Below are positions 1 to 4,973 of a stretch of 12,593 nt of DNA, one piece after another (within the stretch, counting starts at the first letter, position 1; every line of letters begins with the position of its first letter). A program made the translations under genes and the position numbers. Location of the stretch: NCBI GenBank assembly GCA_903824735.1, contig CAIJXO010000019.1, positions 1-12,593 of the forward strand, read 5' to 3'. A model generated the notes under the pieces. That model was not told the origin of the DNA, searched no databases, and saw only the letters and a program-made list of their open reading frames with translations. This stretch comes from an uncultured bacterium. Lineage in GTDB: Bacteria > Patescibacteriota > Minisyncoccia > Phycocordibacterales > GWA1-40-21.

Positions 1-147
1 CTCAAATGATTTAAGGTCGGGGACTTCAAAGCTGGAAATCCAGAAAGCGATTAAACCAAGGACGATAAAGCCTAAACTAACAAGCGAGATAGTTATCGCC
101 CGCCAGTGTTTTTTAGCAAATTTTAAAAGCTTTTTGGCTTTTTTCAT
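1..147 (-). CDS. Penicillin-binding protein (PBP1A-like), N-terminal fragment
   Basis: The reverse strand encodes 49 residues from an ATG at 147 to the window edge, so the gene is cut. The fragment has a Lys-rich cytoplasmic start (MKKAKKLLKFAKKHW), one hydrophobic segment at about residues 17-38, and then the juxtamembrane stretch SSFEVPDLKSFE. A short basic N-terminus, one membrane anchor and a 'P-D-L-x-S-F-E' motif just outside the membrane are typical of class A penicillin-binding proteins, bifunctional transglycosylase/transpeptidases that polymerise and cross-link peptidoglycan. The catalytic domains lie outside the window, so the class is inferred only from the N-terminus. The start is supported by an extended -10 box 8 nt upstream. 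The gene diverges from tyrS across a 38-bp gap. Confidence 0.6.
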   Translation of the reverse strand, partial: MKKAKKLLKFAKKHWRAITISLVSLGFIVLGLIAFWISSFEVPDLKSFE

Positions 148-155
148 ATTTTGTA

Positions 156-161
156 ATTATA
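156..161 (-). promoter_or_regulatory. Extended -10 box of the PBP gene (leaderless type)
   Basis: The reverse strand reads TGGTATAAT, with the hexamer at 161-156. It ends 8 nt before the ATG at 147, so transcription should begin at or within a base or two of the start codon. No Shine-Dalgarno is present. Confidence 0.6.
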
Positions 162-173
162 CCATATTTGTGT

Positions 174-179
174 TAGATT
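174..179 (+). promoter_or_regulatory. Probable extended -10 box of tyrS (leaderless type)
   Basis: TGTTAGATT (TGn plus TAGATT, 4/6 to consensus) ends 6 nt before the tyrS ATG at 186. Position and lack of a Shine-Dalgarno match other genes here, but the hexamer is weaker. It lies back to back with the PBP promoter. Confidence 0.4.
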
Positions 180-185
180 TTAACT

Positions 186-1388
186 ATGAAAATTGATACA
201 GATCCGAAGAAGATTGAGGAATTTTTGACACGCGGGGTGGCAAATATTTACCCAAACATCGAGGTTCTTAGAAAAGAGCTTTCTTCTGGTAGACGGTTGC
301 GAATATATAACGGCATTGACCCAACTGGTAAGTTGCACATCGGTCACGGTGTCGTTCTAAGAAAGATGAGACAGTTACAAGATCTTGGACACGAGATTAT
401 TGTTTTGATTGGAGACTTTACTGCCATGATTGGTGATCCAACAGACAAAAAGGCCGCGCGTAAACCATTAACCAAAAGCGAGGTGAAAAATAATGCCGCG
501 AACTACAAGAAGCTTATCGGGAAAATCCTGAGCATTAAAAGATCAAAGATTAGATTCGTTTATAACGAAAAATGGACCAATAAGCTCACTCCTCATGATT
601 TACTCAACCTAGCTTCTTGTTTTACCGTTCCGCAAATTCTTGAGAGGGACATGTTTCAGGAAAGAATGAAGTCTGGAAACGACTTACACTTAAACGAGGT
701 TTTGTACCCCCTTTTTCAGGCTTATGATTCCGTAACGATGAATGTTGATATGGAAATTGGTGGAAACGATCAAACCTTTAACATGCTAGCGGGGAGAACT
801 ATGCTCAGAAAAATGAAAGGTAAAGAAAAGTTTGTTTTGACGACTAAACTTTTGACTGACCCGACAGGCAAGAAAATGGGCAAGACGGAAGGGAACATGA
901 TTAATCTAGAAGATGATTCAGATAGTATGTTTGGAAAGATTATGTCTTGGACTGACGGAATGATGATGCTCGGCTTTGAACTTTGCACCAATGTCTCGAT
1001 GGAAGAGATTGAAAAGATAAAACAAGAGTTGGCAGCTGGCGCAAACCCTCGCGATATAAAGGTTCGTCTAGCTAAAGAAATTATTACTATTTATCACAGC
1101 CAAGAAAAAGCCGACAAAGCGGAGCAGAATTTTGTAGAGACTTTCAAAAACGGGGGTGTGCCAGAAAATATTGATGAAGTGATGGCAACAAATGGTGAGT
1201 TGCTCTCTGATATTTCCCTACGCGCCGGTGTCGTAAAATCTAAGGGTGAGTTTCGTCGCTTAGTTTTAGAAAAGGCGGTTAGCAATCACGAGACCAATGA
1301 CAAAATCACCGATCCAAATTGGAGGGTGATTTCAACCGCAATATTTAAAATCGGGAAGCGCCGCTTTCTGAAGGTTCTAATTAAGTAA
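186..1388 (+). CDS. tyrS: Tyrosyl-tRNA synthetase
   Basis: This 400-aa protein charges tRNA-Tyr with tyrosine via tyrosyl-adenylate in the cytoplasm. It shows class I signatures: the HIGH motif intact at residues 51-54 (KLHIGHG), the KMSKS-type loop as KKMGKTEG at 229-236, and the tyrosine-site motif GGNDQ at 192-196, preceded by the Y-D pair at 180-181 that is expected in TyrRS. The C-terminal ~60 residues (LSDISLRAGVVKSKGEFRRL onward) look like the S4-type RNA-binding domain that contacts the tRNA. Length is normal for bacterial TyrRS. The ATG at 186 is chosen because it lies 6 nt after an extended -10 box. The gene stops one base before the stop of the convergent 58-aa gene, with no terminator hairpin between them. 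Confidence 0.93.
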   Translation: MKIDTDPKKIEEFLTRGVANIYPNIEVLRKELSSGRRLRIYNGIDPTGKLHIGHGVVLRKMRQLQDLGHEIIVLIGDFTAMIGDPTDKKAARKPLTKSEVKNNAANYKKLIGKILSIKRSKIRFVYNEKWTNKLTPHDLLNLASCFTVPQILERDMFQERMKSGNDLHLNEVLYPLFQAYDSVTMNVDMEIGGNDQTFNMLAGRTMLRKMKGKEKFVLTTKLLTDPTGKKMGKTEGNMINLEDDSDSMFGKIMSWTDGMMMLGFELCTNVSMEEIEKIKQELAAGANPRDIKVRLAKEIITIYHSQEKADKAEQNFVETFKNGGVPENIDEVMATNGELLSDISLRAGVVKSKGEFRRLVLEKAVSNHETNDKITDPNWRVISTAIFKIGKRRFLKVLIK

Positions 1389-1389
1389 A

Positions 1390-1566
1390 CTAGAAATTAT
1401 CAACGTCGTTGTATTCACTGAACTCTTCAGTGAAAGTGTCTTCGATGATAGCTGGATCAATTGCATCATCGCCACCCACCATTTCATCCTCACCGGAGGC
1501 ATCTTTATCACCCTTTTTCTTATCTACTACCTCATCATTTGCTTTGCTTGTTTTTTTCTTTGCCAT
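1390..1566 (-). CDS. Small acidic hypothetical protein (58 aa)
   Basis: A short reverse-strand ORF starting MAKKKTSKANDE and ending EYNDVDNF. The first ~20 residues are Lys-rich. The rest is strongly acidic (several Asp/Glu clusters, EDTFTEEFSE near the C-terminus) with no cysteine and no membrane segment, so a soluble, probably disordered cytoplasmic protein is expected. I do not recognise the family. Support for its being real: it fills the tyrS-ruvC gap exactly, has an uninterrupted frame, a promoter-like TTGCAA / TATTAA pair upstream, and host-like AT-rich codon use. The longer overlapping ORF on the other strand (1409-1858) is low-complexity and runs through ruvC, so it is rejected. It may be expressed alone or with ruvC, whose stop is 67 nt upstream. 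Confidence 0.55.
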   Translation of the reverse strand: MAKKKTSKANDEVVDKKKGDKDASGEDEMVGGDDAIDPAIIEDTFTEEFSEYNDVDNF

Positions 1567-1594
1567 ATATTTTTTAAAAATTAACTTTTTTATA

Positions 1595-1622
1595 TTAATA
1601 ACATGCCTGAAAAAGTTTGCAA
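1595..1622 (-). promoter_or_regulatory. Possible promoter of the 58-aa gene
   Basis: On the reverse strand TTGCAA (1622-1617) is followed by a 16-bp spacer and TATTAA (1600-1595). The leader would be about 25 nt, very AT-rich and without a Shine-Dalgarno. The hexamers are only fair matches. Confidence 0.35.
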
Positions 1623-1633
1623 GGGGTAAAAAA

Positions 1634-2125
1634 CTACCCAGCCTGTGGAAAACTTTTTACCGTCGCAAAGTAGGTGAGGCCGACCGCTATCGCGTCATAT
1701 TCGTCGTCATATTTAAGGGTTTTTTCGATTTTTATCAACCTCTTAACCATCTCGGTCACCTGCTCTTTTTCGCTTTTGCCATAGCCAGTAACCGCCACTT
1801 TAATCTCAAGTGGTGTAAATTCACGCACCTCAAGCTCGTTTTTTGCCGCTTCATATAGTATTACTCCGCGCGCTTCACTTACCTTCATCGCCGTCTTGGC
1901 GTTATTCTTAAAAAACAGAGTTTCAATTGCTAAAGCATCTGGTCCATACTTTTTAATCAAATCAGACACTTCTTTTCCAATTAAAAACAATCTTTTTTCT
2001 GCTAGTTCTTTAGCTGAAGTTTTAAAACATTCAGAAAAAATTAAAGTTTCTTTACTGCCGGAAGATTTTTCTAGTATTGCTACACCTAATCTTTCATAAC
2101 CAGGGTCGATAGCGATTATTTTCAT
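1634..2125 (-). CDS. ruvC: Crossover junction endodeoxyribonuclease RuvC
   Basis: This 163-aa protein is the Holliday-junction resolvase that nicks symmetric strands of four-way junctions after RuvAB branch migration. The RNase H-like fold is clear: first catalytic Asp in IAIDPGYERLG (D7), the Glu in ALAIETLFF (E68), the central region with MKVSEARGVIL and KVAVTGYGKSEKEQV, and the C-terminal acidic pair in YDDEYDAIAVG (D141, D144). Size is close to the usual 160-175 aa. A start at 2149 would add 8 residues but would put the -10 box inside the gene; the ATG at 2125 begins the canonical MKIIAIDPG and lies 6 nt after a perfect extended -10. ruvB is on the same strand 1.5 kb away; ruvA is not in the window. 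Confidence 0.93.
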   Translation of the reverse strand: MKIIAIDPGYERLGVAILEKSSGSKETLIFSECFKTSAKELAEKRLFLIGKEVSDLIKKYGPDALAIETLFFKNNAKTAMKVSEARGVILYEAAKNELEVREFTPLEIKVAVTGYGKSEKEQVTEMVKRLIKIEKTLKYDDEYDAIAVGLTYFATVKSFPQAG

Positions 2126-2131
2126 GTGTAA

Positions 2132-2137
2132 ATTATA
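2132..2137 (-). promoter_or_regulatory. Extended -10 box of ruvC (leaderless type)
   Basis: The reverse strand reads TGTTATAAT, a perfect extended -10, ending 6 nt before the ATG at 2125. It fixes the ruvC start and predicts an essentially leaderless mRNA. Confidence 0.65.
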
Positions 2138-2148
2138 ACAAAATCTCA

Positions 2149-2197
2149 ACCGCCCCCGCCATCAGAATGGCACCCCCTCCTCATCCGATGAGAGGGT
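2149..2197 (+). repeat. Palindromic repeat, copy 1 (partial)
   Basis: This ~49-bp interval between the ruvC promoter and the yebC stop resembles the left half of the element at 3524-3625. Both contain CATCAGAATG followed by CACCCC and TCCTC, and both fold as two consecutive hairpins. Here the first is GCCAT-caga-ATGGC (2158-2171) and the second pairs CTCAT-ccg-ATGAG with imperfect flanks. It lies just 3' of yebC on the reverse strand and may help end that transcript, although no T-tract follows. Confidence 0.65.
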
Positions 2198-2205
2198 GAA
2201 GAATT

Positions 2206-2736
2206 TTATTCAACGTTCGTGTAGAGATCTTGAACCTCGTCATTGTCCTCAAGCGCTTCAATCAATACATCTAATTTTTCATTGTCCTCTGGGGAAAGGG
2301 GAGTAAGCATTTTAGGCATAAAACCCTCAGCGGTTTTTTCAAAAGCCCACGAAGCGCTACCCGGCGCGGCGAGTGCTGAACCGTGCTCGACTAAAATATG
2401 TTTTACTTCCGCTGCCGCCTTGTTTCTATTGTCAGTAAGGACTTCAATCATAATCGCGACACCACCGGGGCCATAAGCTTCATAAAGGATTGCTTCCATC
2501 TCCGCTGCGCTTTTATCACCACCTTTTTTCAAGGCTCTCTCAATATTTTCATTTGGCACATCAAACTCGCGCGCTCTAGCGACGACCGCTTTTACGCCTG
2601 GTGAATTTACATCTCCGCCCGCCTTCTTTACTTCGACAGTAATCAACCGCGCCATCTTGGTATAGACCTTACCCTTCTTGGCATCGGTAATGGCCTTCTT
2701 GTGCTTGATCTTAGAAAATTTATTATGTCCGCTCAT
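2206..2736 (-). CDS. yebC: YebC/TACO1-family protein, shortened form
   Basis: This 176-aa protein belongs to the YebC/PmpR family, described as DNA-binding regulators and more recently as translation factors relieving ribosome stalling. The N-terminal domain is typical (MSGHNKFSKIKHKKAITDAK, then KGKVYTKMARLI), as is the middle signature YEAYGPGGVAIMIEVLTDNRNK (residues 85-106). The C-terminus also matches the family end (LIEALEDNDEVQDLYTNVE). Full-length homologues are ~240 aa; what is missing is an internal stretch of about 60 residues between the 'G-S-x-x-x-x-F' region (126-132) and the final strand-helix unit, so this is a deletion within the alpha/beta C-terminal part rather than a truncation. 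The frame is intact. The start is the ATG at 2736, 8 nt after a TATTAT box. Confidence 0.85.
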   Translation of the reverse strand: MSGHNKFSKIKHKKAITDAKKGKVYTKMARLITVEVKKAGGDVNSPGVKAVVARAREFDVPNENIERALKKGGDKSAAEMEAILYEAYGPGGVAIMIEVLTDNRNKAAAEVKHILVEHGSALAAPGSASWAFEKTAEGFMPKMLTPLSPEDNEKLDVLIEALEDNDEVQDLYTNVE

Positions 2737-2744
2737 ATAAGGAG

Positions 2745-2750
2745 ATAATA
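2745..2750 (-). promoter_or_regulatory. -10 box of yebC (leaderless type)
   Basis: On the reverse strand TATTAT ends 8 nt before the ATG at 2736. The TG extension is absent (CGC instead). No Shine-Dalgarno is present between the box and the start. Confidence 0.5.
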
Positions 2751-2776
2751 GCGGAAAATGGGGGAGGAAAATAGAC

Positions 2777-2805
2777 TTGACACGCTAGATGTTGGGGTGT
2801 TTAAT
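2777..2805 (+). promoter_or_regulatory. Promoter of cassette 1 (prepilin-like gene)
   Basis: TTGACA (2777-2782), a 17-bp spacer ending GGGGTG, then TTTAAT (2800-2805). The same layout, with GGGTG abutting the -10, precedes the cassettes at 6690 and 6998. A leader of about 58 nt follows and holds a small hairpin, ATGGC-tttagt-GCCAT, at 2829-2844. Confidence 0.7.
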
Positions 2806-2869
2806 ATCCAAGAATCTGTAACGGCCGAATGGCTTTAGTGCCATCTGCCTATTGAAAGGGAAAAGGACC

Positions 2870-3070
2870 ATGAAGAAAAAGATTAAGTCGGGTTTTGCCA
2901 TGATGGAACCCCTGTTTCTCATCGCGATCATTGCCATTGCGATCGCACTGATCTGCGGCGCCGTGTCTGGTCGGCGTCAGAAGAATAAAGACGCAGAACA
3001 TTCACGCCCCGACTCGCCTCCGATCACCAACACCGAGCCGGTGACGGTGGAGACAGATCCCAAGGGCTGA
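2870..3070 (+). CDS. Type IV prepilin-like small protein (66 aa)
   Basis: The protein begins MKKKIKSGFAMMEPLFLIAI and continues as a ~20-residue hydrophobic helix, then a hydrophilic Pro/Thr/Glu-rich tail. The N-terminus has the pattern of a class III (prepilin) signal: a short basic leader ending in Gly (K-S-G8), Phe at mature +1, Glu at +5 (E13), and an Ile/Ala-rich helix ending near residue 29. Known prepilins are cleaved after this Gly and N-methylated; a cleaved product would be only 58 residues, with no room for a pilin head domain, so it may be a minor pilin-like subunit or a simple membrane microprotein. The ATG at 2870 is preferred to the TTG at 2852 because it begins the basic leader; a purine run (GAAAGGG, 2854-2860) lies upstream as a possible Shine-Dalgarno. 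G+C is about 55% by hand count, well above the neighbours. The pilB-type ATPase lies 1.9 kb away. Confidence 0.6.
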   Translation: MKKKIKSGFAMMEPLFLIAIIAIAIALICGAVSGRRQKNKDAEHSRPDSPPITNTEPVTVETDPKG

Positions 3071-3128
3071 TTCCTTCCAAATGGTAACCCGACTACCTAT
3101 CCATAATCTGGAAAATCGCCGGAATCGC

Positions 3129-3156
3129 CCCCAAGCAATAGCGCTTGGGGTTTTTT
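3129..3156 (+). terminator. Intrinsic terminator of cassette 1
   Basis: A perfect 8-bp stem, CCCCAAGC (3129-3136) and GCTTGGGG (3143-3150), with a 6-nt loop and six T (3151-3156). It ends transcription of the prepilin-like gene immediately before the DUF559 promoter. Confidence 0.9.
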
Positions 3157-3161
3157 GTTGC

Positions 3162-3167
3162 TAGAAT
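3162..3167 (+). promoter_or_regulatory. Extended -10 box of the DUF559 gene
   Basis: TGCTAGAAT (hexamer 3162-3167) ends 8 nt before the ATG at 3176, right after the cassette 1 terminator. The same TGCTAGAAT precedes tsaE at 7508. Confidence 0.6.
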
Positions 3168-3175
3168 ACCCGGCG

Positions 3176-3544
3176 ATGAAAAGTCATATTCATAATACTA
3201 AATACTTTAAAACAGCTAGAAAATCTTTGAGAAGCAATATGACACAAGAGGAGACTATTTTATGGAGCGTCTTAAAAAATAATAAATGGGGGTATAAATT
3301 TAGAAGACAGCATAGTATAGGTAATTTTATCGCCGACTTCTTTTGCCCAACAAAGAGATTTATAATCGAACTCGATGGTAGCCAACATTTAGACAATTTG
3401 GAATACGATAAAGAAAGAACAGAATATTTTGAAAATCTAGGGATTAAGGTAATTAGATTTTGGAATAGGGAAGTGAGAGATAATTTATATGGTGTTATGC
3501 TAAAAATAGAAAACGAAATTCATACCACCCCGTCATCAGAATGA
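3176..3544 (+). CDS. DUF559 endonuclease-domain protein
   Basis: A 122-aa protein covering essentially one DUF559 domain, a PD-(D/E)xK-fold family related to very-short-patch-repair endonucleases. Visible landmarks: the N-terminal helix region TARKSLRSNMTQEETILW, the strand YKFRRQHSIGNFIADFFCP with the likely catalytic Asp (D54), then FIIELDGSQH (E65, D67, H71), and KVIRFWNREV near the C-terminus. It is probably a single-strand or mismatch-type nuclease; the substrate is unknown. The start at 3176 is preferred to a TTG at 3155 because a -10 box lies between them. The last seven codons and the stop (from about 3524) are formed by the adjoining palindromic element, giving the tail HTTPSSE. It is convergent with ruvB. 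Confidence 0.88.
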   Translation: MKSHIHNTKYFKTARKSLRSNMTQEETILWSVLKNNKWGYKFRRQHSIGNFIADFFCPTKRFIIELDGSQHLDNLEYDKERTEYFENLGIKVIRFWNREVRDNLYGVMLKIENEIHTTPSSE

Positions 3545-3625
3545 CACCCCTCCTCGTTTGAGGAGGGGAAAACAGAGTAACGATTTTGAGTTCGGTTTTC
3601 CCCGCCTTAGTCAAGGCGGGGTGGT
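3524..3625 (+). repeat. Palindromic element with terminal inverted repeats, copy 2
   Basis: A 102-bp element bounded by perfect 9-bp inverted ends, ACCACCCCG (3524-3532) and CGGGGTGGT (3617-3625). Inside are consecutive palindromes: GTCAT-caga-ATGAC (3532-3545), CCCCTCCTC-gttt-GAGGAGGGG (3547-3568), GGGGAAAAC ... GTTTTCCCC (3565-3573 with 3595-3603) and CCCCGCCTT-agtc-AAGGCGGGG (3600-3621). Neighbouring stems share bases, so alternative folds are possible. The DUF559 stop codon is inside the first hairpin. The left half is repeated with changes at 2149-2197. This looks like a MITE- or REP-like sequence; it may also separate the convergent DUF559 and ruvB transcripts. The GC-rich stretch from 3626 to the ruvB stop shows no clear feature. 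Confidence 0.75.
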
Positions 3626-3660
3626 GAGTCTGCGAACCGGGGCGGTTGTGCCCGAGGCGG

Positions 3661-4701
3661 TTAAATCAACTTATTCTTACTCTTCAACCCCAAATGCATC
3701 TTCGCTCTGTCAGTAATCACACGGCCTCTTGAGGTCCTTTCGATGAAACCAAGTTGAAGTAAGTAAGGCTCGTAAACATCTTCGATGGTGGCTTGCTCCT
3801 CGGATAGAGCAGCGGCAAGGGTGTTGAGGCCGACTGGGCCGCCGTTAAACTTTTCTTCAATGACAGTAAGCAAGGCGCGGTCGGTAGCGTTTAGCCCTAC
3901 CTCGTCAATTCCGAGCATGTTCAGGGCCTCCATTACGGTTTCCTTGGTTAAAGCACTTTTGCGCACTTGAGCCAAATCACGGCTTCTTTTCAAAAGATAA
4001 TTTGCAGTTCTGGGGGTAAACCTGCTTCGTTTTGCTATTTCTGCCTTCGCCGAATCATCAATTTTGACCCCTAAAATCTTAGCCGAGCGCTCGATGATCT
4101 TTTCAATCTCCTCATTCGTATAAAATTCTAGCTTAAACACCCCGCCCGAGAAGCGCGAACGCAAAGGAGCGCTCAATAACGCAATTCGAGTCGTCGCTGC
4201 AATCAGAGTGAATTGTGGTAGGTCGAGCTGGATCGTTCGCGCGGACGGACCCTTGCCAATGATAATATCGAGGGAGCCACTTTCCATGGCCGGATACAAA
4301 ACTTCTTCGATCGCTTTATTCAGGCGGTGAATCTCGTCGATAAATAAAATATCGCCCGGTGACAGGTTTGTCAAAATTGAAGCGAGATCGCCGACTTTTT
4401 CAATTGCCGGACCAGAGGTCGCTTTGAGCTGAGCGCGAGTTTCGTGGGCAATCAAATGGGCGAGAGTGGTCTTGCCAAGACCTGGCGGACCGTAAAAAAG
4501 TAGATGCTCGGGTGGGTGTTTTCGCTCAGCAGCGGCGGTCAGTAAAATATGCAAGTTATCTTTGATGTTTTTCTGGCCGATATAGTCATTCCAAGAGGTC
4601 GGGCGCAGGGTTTGATCTAAAAAGTTAACATCACCCTTTTCAGGGCTAATTTGCTCGCTATCTTGGGAATTAATAAGGGGAAGTGGTTTTTTGCTTGACA
4701 T
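3661..4701 (-). CDS. ruvB: Holliday junction branch migration ATPase RuvB
   Basis: This 346-aa AAA+ helicase motor works with RuvA to migrate Holliday junctions, which RuvC resolves. Motifs: N-terminal 'TLRPTSWNDYIGQ' (31-43), Walker A GPPGLGKTT (71-79), Walker B LFIDEIHRL (119-127), sensor 1 AATTR (168-172), and the arginine-finger region LRSRFSGG (180-187). A C-terminal winged-helix domain follows (GGPVGLNTLAAALSEEQ ... LGFIERTSRGRV). Length is normal. The segment after the Arg finger carries one extra residue relative to the common RF-G-I form. The ATG at 4701 is the natural start. No clear -10 lies 6-9 nt upstream; CATAAA 9 nt upstream is weak, and a perfect TATAAT on this strand at 4795-4790 would give a leader of about 80 nt. 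Confidence 0.95.
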   Translation of the reverse strand: MSSKKPLPLINSQDSEQISPEKGDVNFLDQTLRPTSWNDYIGQKNIKDNLHILLTAAAERKHPPEHLLFYGPPGLGKTTLAHLIAHETRAQLKATSGPAIEKVGDLASILTNLSPGDILFIDEIHRLNKAIEEVLYPAMESGSLDIIIGKGPSARTIQLDLPQFTLIAATTRIALLSAPLRSRFSGGVFKLEFYTNEEIEKIIERSAKILGVKIDDSAKAEIAKRSRFTPRTANYLLKRSRDLAQVRKSALTKETVMEALNMLGIDEVGLNATDRALLTVIEEKFNGGPVGLNTLAAALSEEQATIEDVYEPYLLQLGFIERTSRGRVITDRAKMHLGLKSKNKLI

Positions 4702-4723
4702 ATTTTTTGTTTTATGCTAAGCT
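4695..4723 (+). promoter_or_regulatory. Possible promoter for the putative + strand RNA
   Basis: A perfect TTGACA (4695-4700) is followed 17 bp later by TAAGCT with a TGC extension. The -35 overlaps the ruvB start codon on the other strand. The -10 hexamer is poor (3/6), so this is tentative. Confidence 0.3.
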
Positions 4724-4731
4724 TGTACTAG

Positions 4732-4759
4732 AAGCCTGTTATGTATCTGGGGCTTTTTT
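4732..4759 (+). terminator. Terminator-like hairpin before the long inverted repeat
   Basis: AAGCC (4732-4736) pairs with GGCTT (4751-4755) around a 14-nt loop, and the second arm runs into T4754-T4759. The polarity is for the + strand, although no + strand gene precedes it. It may be an early attenuator of the putative RNA. Confidence 0.4.
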
Positions 4760-4789
4760 GTTTGCTTCCAGAGTATAAATGTCTAAGCA

Positions 4790-4795
4790 ATTATA
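4790..4795 (-). promoter_or_regulatory. Possible -10 box for ruvB
   Basis: The reverse strand reads TATAAT at 4795-4790, about 88 nt upstream of the ruvB ATG. It overlaps the left arm of the inverted repeat, so ruvB and the putative RNA could interfere transcriptionally. There is no good -35 and no TG extension. Confidence 0.3.
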
Positions 4796-4932
4796 TCGTT
4801 TGCGCGGTTTACGAATTTTTCTAGAAGGACGGCTTGGTTCACATCTTCGGATGCTTTGCGAAACCTATCCTTTGAGGACTATTTAACTTTTAGTATCTAA
4901 TATTGAAAGTATTGCTTAGACATTTATCTTCT

Positions 4933-4969
4933 GGAAACCTGCCCGCCCTAGCGGGGAACTTCCTTTTTT
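4933..4969 (+). terminator. Intrinsic terminator of the putative RNA
   Basis: The hairpin has GGAA (4933-4936) with TTCC (4960-4963) below CCCGC-ccta-GCGGG (4942-4955), followed by six T (4964-4969). The polarity is + strand. The GGAA is also the end of the 26-bp inverted-repeat arm, so the two structures compete for it. It ends 4 bp before the stop of convergent pilB. Confidence 0.7.
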
Positions 4970-4973
4970 AATC

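Larger units (their letters stand above)
4761..4969 (+). ncRNA. Putative structured non-coding RNA, unrecognised family
   Basis: The 272-bp gap between ruvB and pilB has no credible ORF but strong structure. A near-perfect 26-bp inverted repeat, 4766-4791 with 4911-4936, closes the region; its core, ATAAATGTCTAAGCAAT, is exactly repeated in inverse and only 1-2 pairs are irregular. Inside lies a nested hairpin: AAGGA (4825-4829) with TCCTT (4868-4872), GGTT (4836-4839) with AACC (4862-4865), and CATC-TTCG-GATG (4842-4853), whose tip is the very stable cUUCGg tetraloop only when read on the + strand. An intrinsic terminator follows at once. Together these point to a + strand transcript of roughly 170-240 nt. 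No tmRNA, RNase P or SRP signature was found; a 6S-like regulator cannot be excluded. Confidence 0.5.

Noticed and set aside
1409..1858. 149-codon + strand ORF
   Set aside because: It is antisense to the 58-aa gene and ruvC, has low-complexity Ser/Phe runs, and has no promoter or ribosome site.
2149..3625. CRISPR array
   Set aside because: There are only two diverged palindromic copies 1.4 kb apart, with genes between, no regular spacers and no cas genes.
4836..4846. GGTTCAC resembling a tRNA T-loop
   Set aside because: No matching T stem or other tRNA arms are present; the bases fit better in the nested hairpin of the putative RNA.
4730..4969. tmRNA, RNase P RNA or SRP RNA
   Set aside because: The diagnostic sequences are absent: no tRNA-like 3' end with T-arm, no GAGGAAAGUCC-type core, no GGAAGGAAGCAGC-like loop.
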